NCBI RefSeq assembly: GCF_013408295.1
Contig: NZ_JACBYQ010000001.1
Location: 124,001-188,000, forward strand
DNA from: Psychromicrobium silvestre
GTDB taxonomy: Bacteria > Actinomycetota > Actinomycetes > Actinomycetales > Micrococcaceae
DNA length: 64,000 nucleotides
Direction: 5' to 3'
The notes under the pieces are model-generated. The model searched no databases. It had not been told where the DNA came from and saw only the letters and a program-made list of their open reading frames with translations. Of the stretch, positions 1 to 8,126 are shown piece after piece. A program made the translations under genes and the position numbers. Within the stretch, counting starts at the first letter, position 1. Each line of letters starts with the position of its first letter.

Positions 1-135
1 CAGGGGAGCGGGACCCTGTTGACCTACACCGAACAAGGCGTCCACTTCGATGGCCTGGACAGTGTGGAGGGTCGTGAAGAAGGCACCAAGGGGCTGCTCG
101 ATATTCTGGGTAGCTATCTCAGTGGAGGCCAGTGA
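1..135 (+). CDS. SRPBCC/AHSA1-family protein, C-terminal fragment
   Basis: This is the last 44 codons of a gene entering from the left edge, ending in TGA at 133-135. The residues VHFDGLDSVEGREEGTKGLL followed by a short helix match the C-terminal helix of AHSA1-type START/SRPBCC proteins, which often occur beside ArsR regulators in actinobacteria. The stop is immediately next to the stop of the convergent MFS gene, with TGATCA shared at the junction, so there is no room for a terminator between them. Substrate and role cannot be read from the fragment. Confidence 0.6.
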   Translation, partial: QGSGTLLTYTEQGVHFDGLDSVEGREEGTKGLLDILGSYLSGGQ

Positions 136-1386
136 TCACCCTGTGGGCTGCACATCCTCGAAGTCCCGGGCCGAACGAGCAGGGCTGAGGAGTAAGAAGA
201 TCGGAGCCAGCGCTGTGCCGACCACCAGCGCCAAGAGTAAAGCGCGCGGGCTGCTGGCGCTCGCGACCAAGCCTGCGGCCAAGCTGCCCAGGGGGAGAGC
301 GCCCCAGGAAACGAAGCGGACCGTGGCCATCACCCGGGAGAGTAACTCCGGCGGGCTGGCGAGCTGCCGGTAGGTACGAGTGGTGGTACTGAAGACCACC
401 ACTCCGGCCGCAAATAGCGCATTTCCCAGGGCAAAAAGAAGCCAGCCGGTGGCTCCGGAACCGCAGGGAATCAGGGCGGCTCCAGCCACGGCAAACAGTC
501 CGGCTAGTAGGCAAGATCTGGCTGAGCCAAGTTGTTGCACCAGTCTGGTGCAAAGAGTTGCGCCGATCAGGGCGCCAACGCCCTCAGTGGCGAGCAGTAG
601 CCCGATGAGCGAGGCTGGGGTATTCAGTTCGTGCACCAGGTAGAGGGGAAAGAGAGTGAGTTGGGCGCCGCAAACGAAATTAATTGCGGTGGCTGACCAC
701 ATGCAGGGCCCCATCACCGGGTGCCGAATCACATAACGCCAACCCTCGGCGATTGCTGTTCTCATGGGAGTTTGGGATACCCGTCGAGGTGCCTTGCTGC
801 TGGGGATGGACCACAGTAGTAATCCAGAGATCAGGTAGCTGAAAGCATCGGCCAGCGTGGTCAGCACTGCGCCGAAGAGCTGGACTAGTAAGCCGCCCAG
901 TGAGGGGCCTGCCATGCTCATTGCGGCGTCCGTCCCGCTCATTAGGCTATTGCGCTTCTGTAGTTCGGACGAGGGCACGATGGAGGGAAGAAAGACCGAG
1001 TTTGCGACGTCGAAAAGGACGGTGGCGAAGCTCATCACCAAGGAGACCAGGATTAGTTGAGTGACGCTGAGAACTCCGAGCAGCCAGGCGACCGGAATGC
1101 TGGCCAGCGCGATGCCGCGGAGTAGATCAAGGCTCACCTGAGTTGCCTTGAGTGGGAGGCGCTCCACGATCACTCCGGCTGGCAGACCGATGACTAGCCA
1201 GGCGACATTCGCCGATGCCGCTATTAGACCCAGCTGCAAAGGGCTGGCCTGGAGGGTCACTAGTGCCACCAGTGGCATGGCGACCGTGCTGATCGCAGAT
1301 CCGAGACGGGTGGTGCCGGTGGCCACCCAGAAGCGCCAGAAACGCGCCGTGCTGGTGTCTGGGTGTTCCTGGGTGACTACTTCCAT
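136..1386 (-). CDS. MFS transporter, probable drug/metabolite exporter
   Basis: A 416-residue major facilitator protein with about twelve hydrophobic segments, running from a short cytoplasmic N-terminus (RFWRFWVATGTTRLGSA) through a central basic loop (KAPRRVSQTP) to a C-terminus ending FEDVQPTG. It resembles the enterobactin-exporter/macrolide-efflux branch of the MFS that is common in actinobacteria; the substrate is unknown. The ATG at 1386 is chosen over longer in-frame extensions because TTGGAGG lies five bases upstream of it. It is divergent from an HxlR-peroxiredoxin gene, with a twin palindrome between them, so it is probably the regulator's target. An oxidant or toxic electrophile efflux role is inference. 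Confidence 0.85.
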   Translation of the reverse strand: MEVVTQEHPDTSTARFWRFWVATGTTRLGSAISTVAMPLVALVTLQASPLQLGLIAASANVAWLVIGLPAGVIVERLPLKATQVSLDLLRGIALASIPVAWLLGVLSVTQLILVSLVMSFATVLFDVANSVFLPSIVPSSELQKRNSLMSGTDAAMSMAGPSLGGLLVQLFGAVLTTLADAFSYLISGLLLWSIPSSKAPRRVSQTPMRTAIAEGWRYVIRHPVMGPCMWSATAINFVCGAQLTLFPLYLVHELNTPASLIGLLLATEGVGALIGATLCTRLVQQLGSARSCLLAGLFAVAGAALIPCGSGATGWLLFALGNALFAAGVVVFSTTTRTYRQLASPPELLSRVMATVRFVSWGALPLGSLAAGLVASASSPRALLLALVVGTALAPIFLLLSPARSARDFEDVQPTG

Positions 1387-1403
1387 CAACGCCTCCAAGT
1401 CAG

Positions 1404-1438
1404 TTCCATTATGGAACTTAATAAGTTCCATAATGGAA
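1404..1438. promoter_or_regulatory. Twin palindromic operator between MFS and HxlR genes
   Basis: Two copies of TTCCATNATGGAA (1404-1416 and 1426-1438) lie with centres 22 bp apart, i.e. two helical turns. The 9-bp spacer is itself nearly symmetric, so the whole 35 bp is an almost perfect palindrome. It sits just outside both start codons of the divergent pair, where an HxlR dimer pair would repress both promoters. Binding by the neighbouring HxlR protein is inferred from position. Confidence 0.75.
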
Positions 1439-1480
1439 TGTACTACACTCGGATCGAAAGCGTCGAGAAGGAGGCGGCTG

Positions 1481-2365
1481 ATGAAACAGGAGGATCTGCG
1501 CGACGCCGATTGTGGCATCGCACAGGCTGCCGCGGTGATCGGCGACTGGCAATCTCTCTTGATTCTTCGTGAAGTGGCCGGCGGAAACGCCCGTTTTGAA
1601 GGGATCCAGCGAGAGCTAGGGATTAGCAGGAGGGCGCTCACCGAGCGGCTACTTGCCCTGGTGGAGGACGGCGTGCTCCACAAACAGCAGTACCTGCCGA
1701 GGCCGCCACGCTTCGATTATCTGCTCACCCAAAAGGGCGAGGGCTTCTTACCAGTCCTCATCGCTTTGCAGGATTGGGGAACCCGTCATATCGCTGGTGA
1801 TGGGGAACTGACCGCCACTACCAGCCCCGGATCGCTGGAGTTCCATCGGGTGCACGAGCTGATCGGGACTGCTCTTCCCGCACTGGCGCTCCCTGGCCAC
1901 GATGGAGAGCTTCACCCCTTGGCGTCAGCGTCTTGGCAGGTGCTCTATTTTTTTCCGGGCGCTTATGCACCCTCTGAGAATGGTTATCCGCGGGGTTGGG
2001 AGCGGATTCCAGGTGCTCCCGGATGCACTCTGGAATCCAAAACTTTTGCCCAGCACTATGGCAGTTTTCAAGCTCTCGGGGTTGAGGTTGCGGGCGTCAG
2101 TATGCAACGCCCTGATCAACTCGAAGCCTTTGCGAAGTGGGCGGAAATACCTTTTCCCTTGCTTTCGGATCAGGACGGCAAGCTGGCTGCCACGCTCCGA
2201 CTGCCCACTTTCCGAGCCTCCGGGCTGGATAGGTTCAAGCGGTTTTCCCTCATGGTCGATCCTGGCGGGATTATCGGGGAAGTGCAGTTGCCTATTACGG
2301 ATCCGGCGGGGTCGGTGACCGAAGCACTCGGATACTTCCGGGAACAGCTTTCGGTGTCTCGGTAA
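1481..2365 (+). CDS. HxlR-type regulator fused to a peroxiredoxin domain
   Basis: A 294-residue fusion. Residues 1-105 are a complete HxlR winged helix: Cys11 in DADCGIAQ, then VIGDWQSLLILRE, GISRRALTERL and PRPPRFDYLLTQKG. Residues about 130-290 form an AhpC/Bcp-type thioredoxin-fold domain with YFFPGAYAP and a peroxidatic-type Cys182 in PGCTLES. HxlR proteins often sense oxidants or electrophiles through the N-terminal Cys, so joining one to a peroxidase-like domain suggests a self-contained redox switch (inference). The start at 1481 has AAGGAGG six bases upstream. Transcribed away from the MFS gene across the twin operator. Such fusions exist in actinobacteria; function here is not established. 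Confidence 0.85.
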   Translation: MKQEDLRDADCGIAQAAAVIGDWQSLLILREVAGGNARFEGIQRELGISRRALTERLLALVEDGVLHKQQYLPRPPRFDYLLTQKGEGFLPVLIALQDWGTRHIAGDGELTATTSPGSLEFHRVHELIGTALPALALPGHDGELHPLASASWQVLYFFPGAYAPSENGYPRGWERIPGAPGCTLESKTFAQHYGSFQALGVEVAGVSMQRPDQLEAFAKWAEIPFPLLSDQDGKLAATLRLPTFRASGLDRFKRFSLMVDPGGIIGEVQLPITDPAGSVTEALGYFREQLSVSR

Positions 2366-2410
2366 GGCGGGTGTCTCGGTAAAGCGGGTATGGAGAGAAA
2401 TGGAGTGGAA

Positions 2411-3157
2411 ATGGACAACAAAGGCTCGACGCTACCAATTGTCTTCGTGCACGGTTTAGTTGGAGGTCTCGCCGATCCAGAATGTCTTGAGCACCTGGAT
2501 GCCGTCCAGGTGATTAGCCCGGACTTGCAGGGCTATGGCTGCAATCAGCAATTCCAGAACATTTCGATTGAAGGCCAGGCGCTGGAGCTTCAGCGGGCCA
2601 TAGAGCAGGCGGGCATCAACGGGGCGGTTAACCTGGTGGGCCACTCAGTTGGCGGGGTGATTGCCGCGGCCTTTGTGCAGCAATATCCGGGTCGGGTAAA
2701 GTCCTTGGTCTTTGCCGAAGGGAACTTCACCCTGGTCGACGCTTTCTGGTCAGCGAGGCTGGCGGAAATGACCAGCCAGGAAGCGGCCGCCTCGCATCAG
2801 GAAAGCGTCCAGCATCCCGAGGCGTGGCTTGCCCAGGCTGGGGTTCTAGTGACAGCCGGTCGATTGCGGAAGGCTCGTGAAGCCTTGGCCTATCAACCGG
2901 CCGCGACGAGGCAGGCGACCGCGCGCGCCGTCGTCGAGTATACCCGGCGACCCGAATATCAGGTGCTCCTAAAAGAGGTCTTCGATCGGGTTGAGGTGCA
3001 TTTGGTGGCGGGGGAACGATCCCGTGCCGACTGGGATGTCCCAGCCTGGGCGCTCCAGCGGGCGAAAAGCTATGCCGAGATTGCCGACACCGGGCATTTG
3101 CTCATGCTCGAAGCTCCGGAGGAGTTCGCTGGGGCGATCAACGCCGCCTTCCAGTAG
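2411..3157 (+). CDS. Alpha/beta hydrolase
   Basis: A 248-residue alpha/beta hydrolase. It shows the oxyanion strand IVFVHGLVGG, the nucleophile elbow GHSVGG (Ser of GxSxG), and a late His in ADTGHLLMLE where the catalytic His of the triad is expected. It could be an esterase, a cofactor-free peroxidase or a lactonase; the substrate cannot be told. The ATG at 2411 has GGAG five bases upstream; an in-frame ATG at 2390 is possible but has no good ribosome site. It lies 45 bp behind the HxlR-peroxiredoxin gene on the same strand and may be co-transcribed with it. Confidence 0.8.
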   Translation: MDNKGSTLPIVFVHGLVGGLADPECLEHLDAVQVISPDLQGYGCNQQFQNISIEGQALELQRAIEQAGINGAVNLVGHSVGGVIAAAFVQQYPGRVKSLVFAEGNFTLVDAFWSARLAEMTSQEAAASHQESVQHPEAWLAQAGVLVTAGRLRKAREALAYQPAATRQATARAVVEYTRRPEYQVLLKEVFDRVEVHLVAGERSRADWDVPAWALQRAKSYAEIADTGHLLMLEAPEEFAGAINAAFQ

Positions 3158-3180
3158 AGACGTCAGTTGATTGTGGTGCC

Positions 3181-3247
3181 GCCGGGTAGGCATTCTCGAT
3201 CAATTCGAGCCGCTAAGCCGATAAAAACGCCTAAAGTCCTACCCGGC
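3181..3247. terminator. Stem structure between convergent genes
   Basis: GCCGGGTAGG (3181-3190) is exactly complementary to CCTACCCGGC (3238-3247), enclosing a smaller CTCGA/TCGAG hairpin. It lies between two convergent genes and could end both transcripts. The loop is long and there is no T-run, so this is tentative. Confidence 0.3.
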
Positions 3248-3266
3248 TGCACGCTTCTACTTGGAT

Positions 3267-4079
3267 CTATTCGAAGCTGAGCGCCTCGCCGGTCTCAAGC
3301 AGGGACTTAAGGCTCGCCAGAATGCTCGGCCAGCCCTGGGAGATGCCCGCAAGAATGGCGCTGCCGTCCTTGAATCCGGTCTGCTTGACGGTGAGCTTCA
3401 CCAATTCACCGAGCGTCTCCAGCTCGAAGCCGACCACTGAGCGGTCCTCCGAGCCCATCGCGATGAAGTCCTCGCTACCGCCACCTACCGCGTCAATAAA
3501 CTCCGGAGTGACGGTGTGCCAGGTGTAAGAGAGTCGATGCGGCGGCTCGGAGATCAGGATGGTCTGCTCTGGGTCGGCAATCGAGATGCCTGCCACTTCC
3601 CAGGTGATGGTTGAGCCGGTCTTCCAATCGGAGATTAGGGCTACATGCCAGTATTGCTTGGTGAAGGCCGGCTCGGTCAGAGCCTGCCATAGTTGCTCCG
3701 CCGTGGTTTTGATGTAGGTGACATAAAGGAACTCGGGAGAGGTGCTCATAGCGGGTTGCTCCAATGCTGTTTTGAGATCGGCGAGTACTTCCACTCGTCG
3801 GCGGTCATAACGGGTGATCCATCGATCGGCGATGGCGTTGATTGGTTCGGCGTTGAGGAAATGTAGCTTCTCTCGGCCTCGCTGCACGGTGGCAACCAGA
3901 TTCGCGGTCTCAAGGATGGCGAGATGCTTGCTCACCGATTGCCGGGTCATGCTGAGTCCGGCACAGAGTTCGCGGAGCGTCTGGCCATTCTCTTGATTGA
4001 GGCTATCCAGTAGAAATCGCCGATGTGGATCCGATAATGCGCGGAACACATCGTCGAACGCATTGCCGGGTTCGTTCAT
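3267..4079 (-). CDS. ArsR-type winged helix fused to SRPBCC/AHSA1 domain
   Basis: A 270-residue protein. Residues about 5-100 are an ArsR HTH (FRALSDPHRRFLLDSL, MTRQSVSKHLAILE, GREKLHFLN) and residues 110-265 an SRPBCC domain (FLYVTYIKTTAEQLWQALTE, YWHVALISDW, GWPSILASLKSLLE). In many actinobacteria these are two overlapping genes; here they are one frame, with an internal ATG (MSTSPEF, near 3749) that could still give the SRPBCC part alone. No metal-binding Cys cluster is seen, so arsenic sensing is unlikely. The ribosome site before 4079 is weak. It probably senses a hydrophobic ligand; that is inference. Confidence 0.8.
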   Translation of the reverse strand: MNEPGNAFDDVFRALSDPHRRFLLDSLNQENGQTLRELCAGLSMTRQSVSKHLAILETANLVATVQRGREKLHFLNAEPINAIADRWITRYDRRRVEVLADLKTALEQPAMSTSPEFLYVTYIKTTAEQLWQALTEPAFTKQYWHVALISDWKTGSTITWEVAGISIADPEQTILISEPPHRLSYTWHTVTPEFIDAVGGGSEDFIAMGSEDRSVVGFELETLGELVKLTVKQTGFKDGSAILAGISQGWPSILASLKSLLETGEALSFE

Positions 4080-4156
4080 GGGTTTTGCTCAATGATCGTT
4101 TCGCTGCTGGATGCCGGGTAACATCTGCCCAGAATAGGCAGCCATTCGGCTGCATG

Positions 4157-5107
4157 TCAAGAAGATCGACTCGCATTGCTAAGTAAATGTGCCAGTGGCG
4201 CTCCCGAGGCGGTGAGGGCTCTGGCTGTGGCGGTAATGAGCTTTTGCATGGCCGCGGCGGCATGGGTTGCCTGCACATCGGCGCGGCTCGCAATGCTGAT
4301 TGTCCGGCTCAGGTGCGGTTCTGTGAGGCGCGTTGAGCTGAGTAACGGGCGGTCTAGGAGAACCATGGCAGGCACCACTGCGACTCCCATACCTCGTTCG
4401 ACAAATCGCAACACTGCGTCCATCTCCGCCCCTTCAAGGGCGACGACGGGGGTCAGCCCCGCGTTGCGGAAAGCCTGATCGGTGGTGGTACGCAGGTCAT
4501 AGCTCTCGGAGAAGACAATTTGGGGGAGCCGGGATAGCTCACTAAGGCTGATCGTGCCTCCGGAACTGAGGGGACGTTGCGAGGCCGAGGAGATCACCAC
4601 CAGCTCCTCGGTCAGCAGAGGCGTGCGGTTGAGGCTTGCCGTCGTTGGCCGCCCGCTTTCGGTGGCTGTAATGAGCGCCAGGTCGAGCGCGCCCTCGTTG
4701 AGTTCCTCAGTCAGCCCGCGGGAGCCGCGCTCGGTGAGCTGAAGTTCAATCCCTGGATGCGCGGTGCGGAAGGCGCTGAGTACCTCGGCGACCAGGCTGA
4801 CACACAGTGTGGGGGTTGCGCCGAGTCGCACCCGTCCTCGGCGAAGCCCGATAAGTTCTGCCATTTCCCGACGTGCTGACTCCGCGTCGGCGAGCATGCG
4901 TCGAGCTAACGGTAACAACGTCTCGCCCGCAGCGGTGAGGGTGATGTGTCCGCGAACTCGGTGAAAAAGACCCACTCCGAGATCGTGTTCCAGGGTGGCG
5001 ATTTGTCGGCTGAGCGAGGGCTGCGCTAGATGTAACTCTTCGGCGGCTCTAGTGAAGTGCCCTAGCCGTGCCACCGTGTCGAAGCCGCGTAGCTGTTCGA
5101 AGTTCAT
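4157..5107 (-). CDS. LysR-family transcriptional regulator
   Basis: A 316-residue LysR protein. The N-terminal HTH is classical (FDTVARLGHFTRAAEELHLAQ, SLSRQIATLEHDLG) and is followed by a periplasmic-binding-protein-like effector domain (RVRLGATPTLCVSLVAEVL, LALITATESG, FVERGMGVAVVPAMV). It reads away from the flavoprotein gene at 5184 with only 76 bp between the starts, the usual arrangement for a LysR regulator and its target. The gap is AT-rich and contains short imperfect palindromes such as ATAGCTTAT, but I cannot fix a T-N11-A box with confidence. The effector is probably the dicarboxylate or substrate of the divergent enzyme (inference). Confidence 0.88.
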   Translation of the reverse strand: MNFEQLRGFDTVARLGHFTRAAEELHLAQPSLSRQIATLEHDLGVGLFHRVRGHITLTAAGETLLPLARRMLADAESARREMAELIGLRRGRVRLGATPTLCVSLVAEVLSAFRTAHPGIELQLTERGSRGLTEELNEGALDLALITATESGRPTTASLNRTPLLTEELVVISSASQRPLSSGGTISLSELSRLPQIVFSESYDLRTTTDQAFRNAGLTPVVALEGAEMDAVLRFVERGMGVAVVPAMVLLDRPLLSSTRLTEPHLSRTISIASRADVQATHAAAAMQKLITATARALTASGAPLAHLLSNASRSS

Positions 5108-5183
5108 GACGATAGCTTATGTGCATTGTTATGACTCAAATAATTCATTGGAGTAATCGTGGGGATCTTCCTAGCATCGAGTT

Positions 5184-6932
5184 ATGAACACATCGCACAG
5201 CACCGAACGTCAGCTAGCCACGAATGTTCTTGTCATCGGCACCGGCGGAGCCGGGCTCAGAGCGGCAATCGAACTCACCGAACGGGGCGTGCAGGTAATC
5301 GCCGTCGGCAAACGTCGTAAGCATGACGCCCACACCACTCTCGCCGCCGGTGGGATCAATGCGGCGCTCGGCACCATGGACCCTGAGGATAGCTGGCAGC
5401 AACACGCGGCCGATACGCTCCGGGAGTCCTATTTCTTAGCGGATCCAAACATTGTGGAGATCGTGGCCCGTGGAGCCGCTCAGGGAATCGATGATCTGGT
5501 GCGCTGGGGGATGCCCTTCGCCCGCGAAGAGGACGGCAGGCTAAGCCAGCGTTACTTCGGCGCTCATCGATACCGGCGCACCTGCTTTGCCGGTGACTAC
5601 ACCGGACTTGAAATCCAGCGCACCCTAATCAAACGAGCCACCGCTCTGGACATCCCGATCATCGACACTGTCTACATCACTCGTCTTCTGGTCACCGAAG
5701 GCAAGGTCTTTGGAGCCTACGGATTCGACGTCGTAGACGGCACCCCGGTGGTCATCCACGCCGATGCGGTCATCCTCGCCGCTGGTGGGCACACTCGTAT
5801 TTGGCGGCATACCTCCTCTCGACGGGATGAGAATACCGGGGATTCCTTCCGGCTAGCCGCGCTGGCCGGAGGTCGCATCAGGGACGCGGAACTGGTTCAG
5901 TTCCATCCCTCCGGCCTTTTGGACCCAGAGGAAGCGGCCGGCACTCTCGTCTCCGAGGCCGCACGCGGCGAAGGCGGAGTGCTGCGCAATACCGAAGGGG
6001 AGCGGTTCATGGCCCGCTACGATCCCGAACGGATGGAATTATCCACCCGCGACCGGGTGGCGCTGGCCAGCTACACGGAGATTGCCGAAGGGCGGGGAAC
6101 TCCACGCGGTGGCGTCTACCTAGATGTCTCCCATCTACCCAGGGAACAAGTTCTGTCCAAACTGCCCCGGGTTTACCGAACGCTGATCGAACTGCAAATG
6201 CTCGACATTACCGAGAGCCCCATCGAGGTAGCACCCACCGCGCACTATTCGATGGGCGGAGTCTGGGTTCGGCCGGAAGATCACGGAACCGGAGTTGAGG
6301 GGCTATATGCCATTGGAGAGGCCTCCAGCGGCTTGCACGGAGCTAATCGACTCGGCGGAAACTCACTGATTGAACTCCTCGTTTACGGACGCATCGTGGG
6401 GCAGGAAGCGGCGGAATATAGCCGCGGACTAGAGACGGTCCGGCGGGATGCTGCGGCCGTCGCGGAGGCGCGTCAAGAGATGCAGGGTCTTCTAGGCGGC
6501 GACGGCACGGAAAACCCTAGACACCTGCAGCGTGCTGTTCGCGATCTGATGACCGCACACGCTGGCGTGGTGCGCACCGAGAGCGGGCTTCTTCAAGGAC
6601 TAGAGCGGTTGACCGAAGTGGAGGAGAGGCTGCCCAATCTGACAGCCAAGCCCGATATCGCTGGCTTCGACGATCTTGCGCACGCCTTCGATCTGCTTGG
6701 TTCAATACTCGCAGCGAGGGCAACATTGGAATCTGCCCTGGAACGGCGTGAGACTCGGGGCTGTCACAACCGCGCCGACTATCCCGAACAGGACGAGGCG
6801 CTACGCGGAAATATGGTCTGGAGCATCGGGGAGCGAGTTCGCTTCGAACCGGCAGCGGAGGCACCAGAGACTTTCGGCGAGCTGGCTTATGCGGCGGCAG
6901 ATGACTCGGTTACAGGAAAGCTAGTCGAGTAA
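5184..6932 (+). CDS. FAD-dependent fumarate reductase/succinate dehydrogenase-like flavoprotein
   Basis: A 582-residue SdhA/FrdA/NadB-superfamily flavoprotein. It has the FAD dinucleotide fold VLVIGTGGAGLRAAIE, HTTLAAGG with the His that carries covalent FAD in SdhA/FrdA, the active-site motifs FHPSG and RGEGG, HYSMGG, and the GLHGANRLGGNSL motif. The covalent-FAD His favours the SdhA/FrdA side over L-aspartate oxidase. No iron-sulfur or membrane subunit gene is adjacent, so it is either soluble or pairs with subunits elsewhere. It is divergent from a LysR regulator, its likely controller, and is followed by a strong terminator. Physiological direction and partner are unknown. Confidence 0.8.
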   Translation: MNTSHSTERQLATNVLVIGTGGAGLRAAIELTERGVQVIAVGKRRKHDAHTTLAAGGINAALGTMDPEDSWQQHAADTLRESYFLADPNIVEIVARGAAQGIDDLVRWGMPFAREEDGRLSQRYFGAHRYRRTCFAGDYTGLEIQRTLIKRATALDIPIIDTVYITRLLVTEGKVFGAYGFDVVDGTPVVIHADAVILAAGGHTRIWRHTSSRRDENTGDSFRLAALAGGRIRDAELVQFHPSGLLDPEEAAGTLVSEAARGEGGVLRNTEGERFMARYDPERMELSTRDRVALASYTEIAEGRGTPRGGVYLDVSHLPREQVLSKLPRVYRTLIELQMLDITESPIEVAPTAHYSMGGVWVRPEDHGTGVEGLYAIGEASSGLHGANRLGGNSLIELLVYGRIVGQEAAEYSRGLETVRRDAAAVAEARQEMQGLLGGDGTENPRHLQRAVRDLMTAHAGVVRTESGLLQGLERLTEVEERLPNLTAKPDIAGFDDLAHAFDLLGSILAARATLESALERRETRGCHNRADYPEQDEALRGNMVWSIGERVRFEPAAEAPETFGELAYAAADDSVTGKLVE

Positions 6933-6961
6933 TCGCATCTACGTAAGTAGCAGCAAACCAG

Positions 6962-6992
6962 GCGGGGGTCCGGCCACGTGCCGGACCCCCGC
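6962..6992. terminator. Strong bidirectional hairpin terminator
   Basis: A perfect 13-bp GC-rich stem (6962-6974 with 6980-6992) closes a 5-base loop CACGT. It sits between the convergent flavoprotein gene (ends 6932) and the oxidoreductase gene (ends 7004), so it can serve both strands. There is no long T-run, which is usual in high-GC actinobacteria. Confidence 0.8.
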
Positions 6993-7003
6993 AAACTCCA
7001 GAA

Positions 7004-7933
7004 TCAGGGAACAATCACCAATTTTCCGCGAGTGCGCCCGGAACGGCTGAGGTCAAGGGCCTCGCCCACCCCGTCCAAACCAAAGGTCTGGGCTACTTCG
7101 ACCTTTAGCTTTCCTGCATCCGATAGCGCGGCAAGGCGGCTCAGTCCCTTGGCATCGGAACGTGCCCAGAGCAAGGCACCGCCATGCTCTAGCACGCTGC
7201 CGTCAACAATCGAGGCGTGGCGGCCCCCTTCGGCGAGTACCGCCGTCGTCACCGTTTCTACACCGCCGACAAAGTCGGCCGAAGCATCCACGCCCTCCGG
7301 AGCCAGCGCGCGTACTCGCTCAACCAGCCCCTCGCCGTAGCTGACGGGCTCGGCACCGAGGCTGCGCAGGTAGTCGTGATTGCGCTCGGAAGCGGTGCCG
7401 ATCACCCTCGCCCCGGCGGCAACGGCAATCTGCACGGCTAGGCTACCCACGCCGCCAGCAGCCCCGTGAATTAGCACGGTTTTACCTTGGCCTTCGGGGT
7501 CAATACCAATATTTTGCAGGGTTTTCAAGGCACTCAGCCCGGCCAGCGGCAAGGCTCCGGCTTGTTCCCAGGACAGCGAATCAGGCTTGCGGACAGCTGC
7601 TTCGGCTGGGACGGCCACCAATTCGGCGAAGGTTCCGCCACGAACTACTTCTTTACGGGCATAGGACATCACCTCGTCGCCAACCGCGAATTCAGGGGTA
7701 TCGGGGCCAACCGCCCGGACCACTCCGGCCACATCCCAGCCGGGAACCGCAGGAAACACGGTGTCTATCAGGCCATCGAGATAGCCCGCCAAAACCTTCC
7801 AGTCCACCGGGTTGACTCCGGCAGCCTTCACCTCAACCAGCAAGGTACCCGGCCCCACCTTGGGATTGGGGAGATCGCCGAGCTCAAGAGATGAATTATC
7901 GGTGGCGTAGTGCGAAAAGCTGATGGCACGCAT
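7004..7933 (-). CDS. Zinc-independent NADP-dependent quinone-oxidoreductase-like protein
   Basis: A 309-residue medium-chain dehydrogenase/reductase of the quinone oxidoreductase (QOR) type. It has the N-terminal GroES-like fold (VEVKAAGVNPVDWKV, PGWDVAGVV, VGDEVMSY), then the Rossmann segment TVLIHGAAGGVGSLAVQIA with the AAGGVG variant of the glycine motif. The zinc-binding residues of alcohol dehydrogenases are absent. It likely reduces a quinone or enone with NADPH. It faces the flavoprotein gene across the terminator; the AraC gene upstream lies on the same strand about 190 bp away and could regulate it, but that is only a positional guess. Confidence 0.85.
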   Translation of the reverse strand: MRAISFSHYATDNSSLELGDLPNPKVGPGTLLVEVKAAGVNPVDWKVLAGYLDGLIDTVFPAVPGWDVAGVVRAVGPDTPEFAVGDEVMSYARKEVVRGGTFAELVAVPAEAAVRKPDSLSWEQAGALPLAGLSALKTLQNIGIDPEGQGKTVLIHGAAGGVGSLAVQIAVAAGARVIGTASERNHDYLRSLGAEPVSYGEGLVERVRALAPEGVDASADFVGGVETVTTAVLAEGGRHASIVDGSVLEHGGALLWARSDAKGLSRLAALSDAGKLKVEVAQTFGLDGVGEALDLSRSGRTRGKLVIVP

Positions 7934-8126
7934 GGATGCTCCTTTTCGAGGCGGGCTGAGCCCGGCTGGCTGTTCCTGATATTGAGGCCCAACTGAGAAT
8001 GCGTGGAGGCTATTCCGGTTTTTCGCAGCTTATCGGACGGAGTGATCATCCTCACGTCGCAGCGGGCAAAATCACGAATTGCCCTAGCCTGGTAGCTAGG
8101 CTTTGGCCTCCAGCCAGAATCGTTGC

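Noticed and set aside
119-643. Antisense and alternative frames within the MFS gene
   Set aside because: They lack ribosome sites and family resemblance, while the MFS frame is fully consistent.
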